NCBI GenBank assembly: GCA_046520405.1
Contig: JBKGHI010000010.1
Coordinates: 19,172 to 83,171, forward strand
Reading direction: 5' to 3'
DNA from: Myxococcus sp046520405
GTDB lineage: Bacteria > Myxococcota > Myxococcia > Myxococcales > Myxococcaceae
DNA: 64,000 nt
Within the stretch, counting starts at the first letter, position 1. Each line of letters starts with the position of its first letter. The position numbers were made by a program, and so were the translations under genes. The notes under the pieces are model-generated. The model was not told the origin of the DNA. It did no database searches and saw nothing but the letters and a program-made list of their open reading frames with translations. Shown piece by piece: positions 7,698 to 16,334 of this stretch.

Positions 7698-10600
7698 TCA
7701 TTCGGATCCGCGCTCCAGAGTGCGGCGGGCCTCCTTGAGGATTTCGTCCTCCGAGAGTTGTTCCGTGCGAATCGCGGAGCGGTCCGCCTTCAGTTGCTGG
7801 ACCTTCCCGTCCCGTAGGACATGGAACTGGCCCTGCTTCTGTCCGGGGAGCTTGGCGTCGGCGTCGACCCGAGCCTCGGTGAACATGGGCTTGAGTTTTC
7901 TTAGGGCGTTGTCTTCCTTCACCTTGCCGACGAACCAGGTAAGGACGTTCTCCCGGCACTTGTAGTCAAGATCTCCGGGGCTCTGCGTGGCCAGCATGAC
8001 GCCCACGCCGGCTGATCGCGCACGCTTGAGCAGGTTCTCCATCGGCGTCTTCGTCGCGGGCTTGCTCGTCGCGGGCAGATAGATATCGGCTTCGTCGAAG
8101 AGAAGGACGGCTTGGAGCTTGGATGCGGGGTGCTGGCTGGTCCAGCGGTTCGCCTCCAGCAGGAGCTGCGACACCCAGAAGTGGATGCGCTTGATGTCCC
8201 CCAGGTACTTGGTGCTGATGATGCTCAGCCGCGTCTTGCCGGGCTTGCTCGCGGCGCCAAGTCCAAGCAGCTCCCCGATGTCCAGGCGCTCTCCACCCGA
8301 GGCCATCAAGGTGCGGATGTCGAGCCTCAGCACCTCAAGGTCTTGAGCGAGCTTGGCGAACGTCCTGGCCGGCAGGCCCCCCGCCTCCTGACGGAGTGAC
8401 TCGTCCTGCTCCGCGACGAACTTCTGAACCATTTCCAGGGTCAGCTCGTTGTCAGAGGGGCGCTGGACCAGCAGTCGCAGTGCCTGCGTGAGCAGAGCGC
8501 GTGCCGCTCTGTCGTTGGGGCTCGTCCTGTATTCGAGCATGCCCGCGATGCCGTCGGCAGCTTGCTGTACCCCCTGCTCCTGCTCTTCCGGGGAAAGGCT
8601 TTCAAGGCCGCGAGGGAGCAAGGGGATGGCCAACGGGCGTCCATCGGAGCGGCCTGGCGTGTAGAGCGCGACCTCGACCCGCTCACGGAGCAGCCGCCGC
8701 CGCTCGATGAGCGCGGGGTCCTCCAGATTCTCCTCCCAGGAGAGGTCTCGTGCATACGCCGCGAGGTCTCCCTTCCGGTCGATGAGGATGGCGGGCACGC
8801 CGCGCAGGAGCAGTTGCTCCAGGACATTGAGCGCCAGCGTCGTCTTGCCGCTGCCCGTGCCACCCAGGAAGGCACTGTGGCGGGTCAAATCGGACGGGTC
8901 CACGGTCACGACCTGGCTGAACACGCTTTCCGAGGCGCCAATACGCAGCGGTCCCGTGAGCACGACTTCGGAGGGACGTGGGGACGGCGGAGGGGGCGGC
9001 GTGGGCGCGTTGTTGCCTCGGAACCCGATGGGGTTCTTGATTCCCTGAGGCGGTGTCGCGGTACGTCCCGTCAGCATGGGTGATTCGACCTTGATGCCCT
9101 CCAAAGGGTCGTCATCGAGGGGGTCGGCCCTGCCTTGCTTGGGCGCCCTGTCGACAGGACTGCGTCGTGACGGAACGTCACGCGTGTCCTGGGCCCGTGC
9201 CGAGGTGCCGGGCTTCGTCCCCGCGCGGATTTCATCCGGCACAGGGGTGCCGTACGGCAACGTCGCGGGGCTGTTGAACAGCTCCTCTTGGCCCTTGGTG
9301 GCGGTGCTCCGGGAGCCGACATTGCTCATGGGGGACACGTCGCCGCCTTTGGACGCAGGCTTGCTGGGAGACTTCGTGCCAGAGGACGGAGGCGTGGTGT
9401 CGGGCTTTTCCAGTCCCAGCATGTCGCCCACGGACTTCAGTCGGGTGATGGGGCGGGCTGTCCTGCTCCATTCCGCGAGCGCGGCCTCGCCCGCGTGCTT
9501 CTCACGGAAGGTGCGCAGGGCCATGAGGTCCCGAAGCTCCGTGTCTCCGACGACGACCCGGCGTCCGCCCTTACGGAGCAGCGCACCCAGTTGCTCGGCG
9601 ATAACCCCACCGGGCCTGGCCGGGGGGAAGTCGGAGGTCCGCACAATCACGGGCGTCTTTCCGGCGGCCTTCTTGAGGGCTTCGGTCATCTGCTTGCCGA
9701 GGCCGCCTCCGCGTGAGTCCTTTTCGCATAGCGCGATGAGGAGCTTGCTTCCCTCCGGGTGGACCTGGACGTCCAGCATCTCCTTTTCCTTGGGCTTGAC
9801 GTCGAAGCGCTTGGCGTCGCCGAACTCCTTGCTGCCGGCATCAATGGCCCAGGCCAACAGTTCGGCGACATCCGCGGGCTCCTCGGGCGGATCGATTCGC
9901 AATGTGGCGCGGAAGTCCGTCCACAGTTGGTCCATGTCCGGCTTGGCGACCGGGGGCTGCGGCTCCACGTGGGTGTTCGCCTTCGCCTGTCCCTGCGGGC
10001 GTTGCAGCGGGAAGCTCGGAGGCAGCTTGCCGTCCTGGATGGCCCGGTCGCGGTAGCGGCGGCACTCATTCAGGACGTCACGGGCGCGGTGACCTCCGAG
10101 CACGTCGAAGCCGTCCGCCGGAATGGGCCAGGTCGGATCCGACGGGGAGATGGTGAACCCTCGCTGTTCGAACAAGGCTTGCAGTCGCCGCGCCGCGAGG
10201 TCCCGGGCCGTGTCGGCCGTCACTGTCTGCTCCAGCGTCACGGGCTCTGGGTCGTTCTCGATGCGGTCCACCGTGCCCTGGTTGAGCAGGGGCTTCATCT
10301 TCGCCCAGTAGTCGGAGAGGCAGCAGAAGACCACGACCGCGCGAGGCACCTTGCTCGCGATGGCCGCGAGGCTGTTCATCGCGCGCCGGAAGGAGTTCTC
10401 CATCTGCGGGCGCTGTTCGAAGTCGCTGACGTCCTCGACCTGGTCCACGCACAGCACGAGCGCCTGTCCCAGGCCACCCATCAGCCGTCCCAGGTGCTCT
10501 ACCATCCGCGCCGGTGCATCGTCGGCGGTCCGGGGGATGAGGTTGCCGATGACGCCCTGGTCCGCCTCGGACAAGCTCTCGCAGCGCAACCAGTGGAAGA

Positions 10601-11213
10601 TGCGACGGTTGAGTCGAGGGTCTCTCCGGTGCAGGTAGATGAGGGCGCGCAGCAGGTCGACTTCCACGTCCCGGAAGCGCGGGTCCATCAGCAGCTCATC
10701 CGCCACGACCCGGATGGTGCCGTGCAACTCCTCGCCCTCCAGAATCTGCTCATCCTTGAGGTGCAGCGCGTACGCACTGTTGCACCGGGCCATCAAGGCA
10801 TCTGACAGGTGCATCAGCCCGCTGTCGTCGTCGTCTCCCGCCTCGTCAAAGGGCTTGTCCAATGAGTCGATGAGGTTGGACAGGATGTAGCGGTCGTACT
10901 GTGCCGCATCGACGGTCATCGGCATGTACCCGACGAAGCCCTTGTGCTGACCGTGGGCGGTGTTTCGGAAGGCGCGCACGAGGTGCGTCTTGCCGCTGCC
11001 CGACTCGCCGAGCAGGAGCAACAGCTTGCCGGCGCTCGGAGGCGAGTCCGACGAGGCCTTGTCGAGCAGCCGCTTGAAGGCACGTCGGGCCGGCGCGTTG
11101 AGGGTCTCCACGTCGAACGGGTCCGCCTGCCAGATGTGCTGGCCTTGTTCGACGCTGGTGAAGACCTCGCGGGAATCGTCGAGGAAGATATCGAGACGGG
11201 GGTCGTTGGCCAC
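7698..11213 (-). CDS. Giant two-P-loop ATPase: N-terminal STAND/AAA-like and C-terminal HerA/FtsK-like (DUF87) domain
   Basis: This is a protein of 1171 residues. Residues 1-440 form an AAA/STAND-like ATPase with Walker A GESGSGKT at 69-76 and a VLCVDQVED segment that looks like Walker B. Residues about 490-620 form a mixed region with an ALCEKDSRGGG stretch. Residues about 640-750 are a Pro/Ser/Thr/Lys-rich linker. The C-terminal domain is a HerA/FtsK-type motor with Walker A GGTGSGKT at about 784-791, Walker B LLFDEADIY near 1037 and an ATQSPGDLDY sensor-like segment. HerA motors translocate or pump DNA. I chose the GTG at 11213 because AGGAG lies 7-8 bases upstream; the frame runs further but overlaps the preceding gene. 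It is the last gene of a three-gene operon, 20 bp after the accessory gene. Partners and substrate are unknown. Confidence 0.85.
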   Translation of the reverse strand: MANDPRLDIFLDDSREVFTSVEQGQHIWQADPFDVETLNAPARRAFKRLLDKASSDSPPSAGKLLLLLGESGSGKTHLVRAFRNTAHGQHKGFVGYMPMTVDAAQYDRYILSNLIDSLDKPFDEAGDDDDSGLMHLSDALMARCNSAYALHLKDEQILEGEELHGTIRVVADELLMDPRFRDVEVDLLRALIYLHRRDPRLNRRIFHWLRCESLSEADQGVIGNLIPRTADDAPARMVEHLGRLMGGLGQALVLCVDQVEDVSDFEQRPQMENSFRRAMNSLAAIASKVPRAVVVFCCLSDYWAKMKPLLNQGTVDRIENDPEPVTLEQTVTADTARDLAARRLQALFEQRGFTISPSDPTWPIPADGFDVLGGHRARDVLNECRRYRDRAIQDGKLPPSFPLQRPQGQAKANTHVEPQPPVAKPDMDQLWTDFRATLRIDPPEEPADVAELLAWAIDAGSKEFGDAKRFDVKPKEKEMLDVQVHPEGSKLLIALCEKDSRGGGLGKQMTEALKKAAGKTPVIVRTSDFPPARPGGVIAEQLGALLRKGGRRVVVGDTELRDLMALRTFREKHAGEAALAEWSRTARPITRLKSVGDMLGLEKPDTTPPSSGTKSPSKPASKGGDVSPMSNVGSRSTATKGQEELFNSPATLPYGTPVPDEIRAGTKPGTSARAQDTRDVPSRRSPVDRAPKQGRADPLDDDPLEGIKVESPMLTGRTATPPQGIKNPIGFRGNNAPTPPPPPSPRPSEVVLTGPLRIGASESVFSQVVTVDPSDLTRHSAFLGGTGSGKTTLALNVLEQLLLRGVPAILIDRKGDLAAYARDLSWEENLEDPALIERRRLLRERVEVALYTPGRSDGRPLAIPLLPRGLESLSPEEQEQGVQQAADGIAGMLEYRTSPNDRAARALLTQALRLLVQRPSDNELTLEMVQKFVAEQDESLRQEAGGLPARTFAKLAQDLEVLRLDIRTLMASGGERLDIGELLGLGAASKPGKTRLSIISTKYLGDIKRIHFWVSQLLLEANRWTSQHPASKLQAVLLFDEADIYLPATSKPATKTPMENLLKRARSAGVGVMLATQSPGDLDYKCRENVLTWFVGKVKEDNALRKLKPMFTEARVDADAKLPGQKQGQFHVLRDGKVQQLKADRSAIRTEQLSEDEILKEARRTLERGSE

Positions 11214-11233
11214 GGGGTGCTCCTGGGTTCGGG

Positions 11234-12364
11234 CTAGACGACAACGAAGTGGAAGCTGGCGCCGAAGGACCGGACCTCGGACTCGGTCACGTCTTTCGGA
11301 TCCATGGCGGACACGAGGTCCGCGCGCGTCAGTGACAACAGGCGGGTGCGGTTGGCTTCCAGGAGCGCCGCGTCGAAGGCCTCGCGAGTGCTCCATTCCG
11401 GCTGGAGGGCCTTCCATACGTGGGAGATGAAGACCTTGTTCGCGCCGAATCGTCCCGTGGGAAGGGCGCGGGCGACTGACAGCACGCGCTCGGCGAAAGC
11501 GGCTGGGGAGGGCGGGGGACCCTTCTTCGTGTCAGGCCCGCTGGTGGAGCGCACCTCCGCATCGGAACTGGGTGGGGGCGCTCGCGTGGCAGAGGTTGCT
11601 TGAGCAGGTGTTGGGTTTGGTTCCGGTGTGCGTGTCGCAGCCGGAGCTTCCGAACTCGGCGCGGCTCGGGCCACCGGTTCGTCCTCGGATGCGTCGTCAC
11701 TCTGCGCGACAGCGAATTTCCGCAGCAGTGACAGCCGCACGGCCTCCGCATCCGCGCGGGAGGCGCCGGCCGCACGGGCGGCCAACTGCTCCACGCCCTT
11801 GCGCGGGTCCTTCGTCTCCGCATCCAGCATCTTCCCGAGCAGATGCGCCTGCACCGCGCTCAACGTGAAGGGCCGGTCCGTCTCGACACCGAGCTGACGC
11901 CACAGAAGCCGGTCTCGCGCCTGCGCCAGCGTGAGACCGTCCTCGGCATCCAGCCCGTGTTGCCGCTGGAGCGCGGCGGCACGCACGCCGTCCGCGTCCT
12001 TCATCCGGGCCAACACGGCCTTCGAGGCAGGCAGGTCCAGGCTGAGCGCCACCAGGTGGGTCGCCTTCAGCTTCTTCCACGTCAGCCCGCGCGGCGGCTG
12101 GTCCAGGTGCAGGAAGCGCAGCACCTCCGTCCGTCCGGTGGGCGTCAGCTCCAATCCACTGCGCCCGCGCACCGCCACCGTCCCGCCGCCCAGCAGCGAC
12201 TCCAGCAGCGATTCGAAACGAGCCTTCCATTCCGAGCGGCTGAGTTGGTGCTCCACGAAGGGCCGGAGCGCCTCCTCCAACTCCTTGCGCGTCCCACGTC
12301 GCTCACTGCGCGTCATGAGCCAGGACAAAGCAATGCCTGACAGCCGCTGCTCAGCGCTTCCCAT
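11234..12364 (-). CDS. Uncharacterised accessory protein, wHTH-like N-terminus
   Basis: I do not recognise a named family for this 376-residue protein. The first 90 residues look like a winged-helix fold ending in LELTPTGRTEVLRFLHL. The middle is helical and Ala/Leu-rich. Residues about 215-275 are a Pro/Ser/Thr/Ala-rich linker. The last 95 residues form a compact domain with KVFISHVWKAL, a LSLTRADLVSAMDP block and a final FHFVVV strand. The start is ATG 12364 (MGSAEQRL), which overlaps the nuclease stop by 14 bp, so the two are translationally coupled. Its position between a nuclease and a motor ATPase suggests a DNA-binding or specificity adaptor. That role is inferred from context only. 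Confidence 0.7.
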   Translation of the reverse strand: MGSAEQRLSGIALSWLMTRSERRGTRKELEEALRPFVEHQLSRSEWKARFESLLESLLGGGTVAVRGRSGLELTPTGRTEVLRFLHLDQPPRGLTWKKLKATHLVALSLDLPASKAVLARMKDADGVRAAALQRQHGLDAEDGLTLAQARDRLLWRQLGVETDRPFTLSAVQAHLLGKMLDAETKDPRKGVEQLAARAAGASRADAEAVRLSLLRKFAVAQSDDASEDEPVARAAPSSEAPAATRTPEPNPTPAQATSATRAPPPSSDAEVRSTSGPDTKKGPPPSPAAFAERVLSVARALPTGRFGANKVFISHVWKALQPEWSTREAFDAALLEANRTRLLSLTRADLVSAMDPKDVTESEVRSFGASFHFVVV

Positions 12365-13574
12365 TCGATGCGTCCTTCCCGGTGAGCTCACCCCTGCGGG
12401 TGGCAATCAACGTGTCGAGGGTTTCGAGAATCTCTTCCAGCCGCGTCACCACGTCGTCCGCGAGGAAGCGGACCACCCAGTAGCCCGCGCACTGGAGAGC
12501 GACGTCCTTCCGCCGGTCCCGGCGGAAACCATCAGGGCTGCGGAAGTGGAAGTAGCCGTCGATTTCCACGGCCAGCTTCAGCCCCTTGCAGAGCAGGTCC
12601 ACTTCCATCGTCCGGCCACCGTCACCCGGGTCCAACTTGCCATTGAGGACGAAGAGGCCCCGGGTGGGGCCATGCTCCTGGAGCCGGGCGTGCAGGAACT
12701 TCTCCGCCTCGCTCCGAGCGCGGCCATTCGCGTCCCGGGAGGCCGAGGCGATGGTGCGCACCGCCGATTCGTAGAGCGCGACCACCTTCTCGGACGAGCC
12801 CTCCTGCCGGAGCCGGGCGGCCGTGGAGGCCACCACCGCCTCGGGCAGTTCCAGGGCATCTTCGTCGGGCTCCGGCTCCGCCAGGTCCAGCCGGCCCTCT
12901 CGCAGCATGGCGAGGGCGTGGGACTCCTCCCGCTGGAGGTGCTCGGCGAGGACCTCGGCGGAGAGCACACAGCCCGTGGTGAGCACGGGGGCCGCGGAGC
13001 ACAGCGCCGCGGCGGTACGGAGCGCCCGGAAGTCGGAGGCGCTGGTCCGAACGCGCAGGGCTGGCATGTTGGCGGCTGGGACCACGGACACCAACGCCTG
13101 GAGGGCCGGCAGCGGCGCTCGGGCAATGGCCTGGTTGACCACGTCCGGGAGGACCCCGGACGGCGTTGGAACGGGGCTCTCCAGGAGGGCTCGGCACAGC
13201 TCCCAGGCAGCGGACTGGCCCTGCGGTGGCGTCAGGCCTTCCATCAACACCCGCCGCTGGTGCGCCGTCTTGCCCCGGAACTGGAGCGTCCGCGCCTGGC
13301 TCTGTGGCTGCGAATGAATGACGAACGCTTCCGCGTCACCCATCAGGTCCCGCTCCCTGGCAATCGCCGCCGCCCAGGCGGAGACGACAGCCCGCACGTC
13401 ATCCCCGTCCACGATGACGACACTCTGTCTCCGGCGATGAATCCATTCTGTCCAGACACGCAGCGCCCGCTCCGGCGGCCCGACGAGCGTGCTCAGCGTT
13501 GCAATGCCTTGCGCACGTCTCCGGGCATGCCGGTCCAATGAATCGAGAAGCGCTGCATCCAGTGTTGGCTGCAA
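12351..13574 (-). CDS. Protein with C-terminal DUF559/Vsr-like endonuclease domain
   Basis: This 407-residue protein starts the operon. Residues 1-310 are helical and unassigned. The C-terminal part (about 318-390) matches the Vsr-like PD-(D/E)XK fold seen in DUF559 proteins: MEVDLLCKG supplies the first acidic residue, LAVEIDGYFHF the E-x-D-G and His, then FRRDRRKDVALQCAGYWVVRF follows in order. Such domains cut or nick DNA with a metal ion. The start used is TTG at 13574, with GGGGGAA about 8 bases upstream; a nearby ATG at 13579 is in another frame. It overlaps the accessory gene by 14 bp. The nuclease activity is predicted from the retained acidic residues. Confidence 0.75.
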   Translation of the reverse strand: MQPTLDAALLDSLDRHARRRAQGIATLSTLVGPPERALRVWTEWIHRRRQSVVIVDGDDVRAVVSAWAAAIARERDLMGDAEAFVIHSQPQSQARTLQFRGKTAHQRRVLMEGLTPPQGQSAAWELCRALLESPVPTPSGVLPDVVNQAIARAPLPALQALVSVVPAANMPALRVRTSASDFRALRTAAALCSAAPVLTTGCVLSAEVLAEHLQREESHALAMLREGRLDLAEPEPDEDALELPEAVVASTAARLRQEGSSEKVVALYESAVRTIASASRDANGRARSEAEKFLHARLQEHGPTRGLFVLNGKLDPGDGGRTMEVDLLCKGLKLAVEIDGYFHFRSPDGFRRDRRKDVALQCAGYWVVRFLADDVVTRLEEILETLDTLIATRRGELTGKDASNGKR

Positions 13575-13765
13575 GCCATTTCCCCCGAGGTCGCGTGGGT
13601 GTCTGCCATCGCGGAGGGTTGGAAGCCTGCGCCTCTCATGGACTTCGATGCAACCCCCAGGGGAGGTATGGACAGATGAAACGCATTGTGCTCGGGCGAG
13701 TCAGACATTACATCCCGAGGTCTTTCGGACCCCGTGTCTGTGATGTCTAACGTCCTCGAAACAGC
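13575..13765. promoter_or_regulatory. Upstream region of the nuclease-ATPase operon with an inverted repeat
   Basis: This 191-bp gap lies between the 3' end of the monooxygenase gene and the nuclease start, so it should hold the operon promoter. The arms AGACATTACA (13703-13712) and TGTGATGTCT (13739-13748) are inverted with one mismatch and a 26-bp spacing. Between them GGTC (13719-13722) can pair with GACC (13728-13731). It could be an operator or a transcription terminator of the monooxygenase gene; no T-tract follows. Confidence 0.35.
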
Positions 13766-15349
13766 TCACGCCTCTTCGACGCCCAGCGCCGCGCGCAGCT
13801 CGGGCATCCGTGCCAGCGGTACCGCGCCGAACACGAAGCGGTCCGGCCGCACGACGGCCACCTCCGCGCCATGCTCCCGGAACCACTCCGACAGCCTGCC
13901 GGTGTGGTCCTCCACGCTGTCCACGTCCAGCCCTGGCACGCCCGCGGAGCGCACGGTGACGGCGCGGGCGCCCAGGGACTCGGCCAGTTCGCGCGCCACC
14001 TCCGTCCCCGGGCTGCCGCCCCGGCTCAGCACCGCGAAGCCGGAGCCGAGGCTGTCATCCAGCAGGCGCTCCTCGCCGGACACGCAGCGCACGCGAGGCT
14101 GCGGCAGGTAGCTGCCTTCCGCGGCCTGCCGACCCGAGCGGCGGCCGCCCAGCAGCCATCCTTCCTCGATGGCGGGTGCCGGCTTGAAGCGGAAGCCCTC
14201 CACGAAGCGGCGCGCGGCCGGAATGGCCTGGAGGCCCCGGAGCACCGTGTCCCGGACCCGGGCCATGGGCGTGCTGCGCGCGGTGAACACCGAGCCCAGC
14301 CGCGCGGTGGCGTCCAGCAGGGCGCGCACATGGGGACGGCGCTCCACGGCGTAGGTGTCCAGCAGCGCCTCGGGGGCGCGACCCTGGAGCACCCACGCCA
14401 GCTTCCACGCGAGGTTCGCCGCGTCGCGCAGGCCGGACACCAGCCCTTGCCCCATGAAGGGCGGCAGCTGGTGGGCCGCGTCACCCGCCAGGAAGGTGCG
14501 GCCCACCCGCCAGCGCTGCGCCATCAACGAGTGGAAGCGGTAGAGCTGCGCGCGCTCCACCGTCACCCGGTCCGGATTCACATACGGCCCAATCAGGCGG
14601 CGAATCGTGCCGGGCTGCGTCATCTCCTCGCCCGTCTCACCCAGGCGCAGGCGGAACTCCCAGCGGAAGCGCCCCACGGGCCCTCGGCCGACGAAGCCGG
14701 GACGGACCGGGTCGCAGACGACATGGCACTCCGGATGCGCGTCCTCGTCCGCCACGGTGCCGGAGATGGCAATCCACGGCTCCTGCTCCCCACGTCCCTC
14801 CATGGCGATGCCCAGCAGCGCGCGCACCGTGCTGCGTCCGCCGTCGCAGGCCACCAGGTAGCGGGCTCGCACCCGGTGTCGTTCACCGGGGCCGGACGTG
14901 CGATAGCGCACCGTGACGCCCGCGCCGTCCTGCTCCAGGGACTCCACCTCGGTGCCGGTGCGCAGCTCGGCGGCGGGGAAGCGGGAGAGGCCCTCGCGCA
15001 GGGCCTTCTCCAGGAGCGGCTGGTGGAAGAACCAGACGGGCGTGTAGCCGTAGCCGAAGTCCACCTCGCCCAAGGGAAGCTGGGCGATGGGCTGGCCGCC
15101 CACGCCAGTGAAGGTGACGTGGCGGCCCTGGCGCAGGTCTGGCTTCAGCGCGTCGAGCAGGCCCGCGGCCTGGTAGATGCGCAGGGCCTCGTCGTCACAG
15201 GAGAAGGCCCGCGGCTGCCCATGGGGCGCCGCCTCCCGTTCCAGGACGAGCACGCGCACGCCCTGGAGTCCCAGGAGGTTGGCGGTGAGCACGCCCACCG
15301 GCCCACCTCCCGCGATGACCACATCCACTTCCTCGATGTCGGCCGACAT
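13766..15349 (-). CDS. FAD-dependent aromatic hydroxylase (MhpA/PheA-like group A monooxygenase)
   Basis: This 527-residue class A flavoprotein monooxygenase hydroxylates aromatic or polyketide-like substrates with NAD(P)H and oxygen. The Rossmann dinucleotide motif GGGPVGVLTANLLG is at about residues 14-27, the CDGGRSTVRALLG (DG) motif near 187, and the FAD ribityl-binding GDAAHQLPPFMGQGLVSGLRDA (GD motif) near 308. The C-terminal 120 residues resemble the thioredoxin-like domain of MhpA-type enzymes, with the late VVRPDRFVFG block. It follows the SDR gene by 46 bp and probably shares its transcript. The substrate is unknown, and it may or may not serve the downstream biosynthetic genes. Confidence 0.85.
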   Translation of the reverse strand: MSADIEEVDVVIAGGGPVGVLTANLLGLQGVRVLVLEREAAPHGQPRAFSCDDEALRIYQAAGLLDALKPDLRQGRHVTFTGVGGQPIAQLPLGEVDFGYGYTPVWFFHQPLLEKALREGLSRFPAAELRTGTEVESLEQDGAGVTVRYRTSGPGERHRVRARYLVACDGGRSTVRALLGIAMEGRGEQEPWIAISGTVADEDAHPECHVVCDPVRPGFVGRGPVGRFRWEFRLRLGETGEEMTQPGTIRRLIGPYVNPDRVTVERAQLYRFHSLMAQRWRVGRTFLAGDAAHQLPPFMGQGLVSGLRDAANLAWKLAWVLQGRAPEALLDTYAVERRPHVRALLDATARLGSVFTARSTPMARVRDTVLRGLQAIPAARRFVEGFRFKPAPAIEEGWLLGGRRSGRQAAEGSYLPQPRVRCVSGEERLLDDSLGSGFAVLSRGGSPGTEVARELAESLGARAVTVRSAGVPGLDVDSVEDHTGRLSEWFREHGAEVAVVRPDRFVFGAVPLARMPELRAALGVEEA

Positions 15350-15395
15350 GGACTTCCCCCCGGAAGCAGGTCCGCTGGGGAGAAGTCTAACGTCT

Positions 15396-16334
15396 CTAGG
15401 CCCCCGCAGGGAGGATGGGCGCCGATTCGCGGTAGATGCGCAGCGTGTCCGCCACGCTGTGGCGATATTCGAAGCCCGTGGCGTCCAGGAAGCGGCGGTT
15501 GTCCACGACGATGGGGAAGCGCAGGTGGTCCAGCGCGCCCACCGACAGGCGGGGGAGGCCCGCCCGGCCCAGCAGCAGCGACAACAGCGGCGCGGGCAAT
15601 GGCACCGCGGTGCGCCCCGTCTCCCGGACGATGACGGACAGCGGAATCGGCGGAGGGCCGGCCACGTTGAAGATGCCCCGGACCTGCTTCTCCAGCGCCA
15701 GCGTCAACGCCGTCACCACGTCGTCCTCCTGGAGGACGTGGAACAGCGGGTCATACCCGAGCACCAGGGGCACGCGCCGGCCCTTGAGGAAGGAGGACAG
15801 CGTGCCGGTGCCGGGCGCCCCCAGGGTGTAGGGCAGCCGCAGCACGGCCGTGGTCATCTTCGGCAGGCGCCACAGCGCGGTGGCCGCGTACAGGTCGGCG
15901 GCGACCAGGTCCGCCAGCTCCGGGATGGCCTCCAACGCGCGGGGCGGCTCGTCCTCGGAGTGGTACAGCGGAGAATCCGGCGCGGCGCCGTAGAAGGTGT
16001 GCCGTCCCACGAAGAGGACCTGCTTCACGCCGTGGGCCGCGCAGTGGTCGAACACCGCCTTGGTGCCGTCCAGGTTGATGCGTCCGCGCTCCTTGCCCGG
16101 CACCGTGAAGGCGGTGACGGTGGCCATGTGCACCACCGCCTCGGGGCGCCAGCGCCGGAAGACGTCCTCCGCGGCGCGCTTGCGCACGTCGCCCCGGTAC
16201 ACCTGGATGCCAGCCTCGTGGGCCTCCGCCCACGGCCGGGTGTCGACGCCCGCCACCTGATGTCCGCGCGCGTGCAGGTGCAGCGCGAGTTTGCGGGCGA
16301 TGCCTCCGGAGATGCCTGGAATCAGCACCCTCAT
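15396..16334 (-). CDS. NAD-dependent epimerase/dehydratase (extended SDR)
   Basis: This 312-residue extended short-chain dehydrogenase/reductase begins directly with the nucleotide-binding strand and motif GISGGIARKLALHL (residues 7-20), a form of GxxGxxG. A GDVRKRAAEDVF segment and VVHMATVTAF near residue 70 follow the SDR pattern. The usual YxxxK is not obvious; a Tyr is present in RHTFYG (about residue 114), but no Lys is spaced four residues after it, so catalysis may be altered. The C-terminal half binds an unknown substrate. Its ATG overlaps the acyltransferase stop (ATGA), so the two are coupled. Confidence 0.75.
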   Translation of the reverse strand: MRVLIPGISGGIARKLALHLHARGHQVAGVDTRPWAEAHEAGIQVYRGDVRKRAAEDVFRRWRPEAVVHMATVTAFTVPGKERGRINLDGTKAVFDHCAAHGVKQVLFVGRHTFYGAAPDSPLYHSEDEPPRALEAIPELADLVAADLYAATALWRLPKMTTAVLRLPYTLGAPGTGTLSSFLKGRRVPLVLGYDPLFHVLQEDDVVTALTLALEKQVRGIFNVAGPPPIPLSVIVRETGRTAVPLPAPLLSLLLGRAGLPRLSVGALDHLRFPIVVDNRRFLDATGFEYRHSVADTLRIYRESAPILPAGA

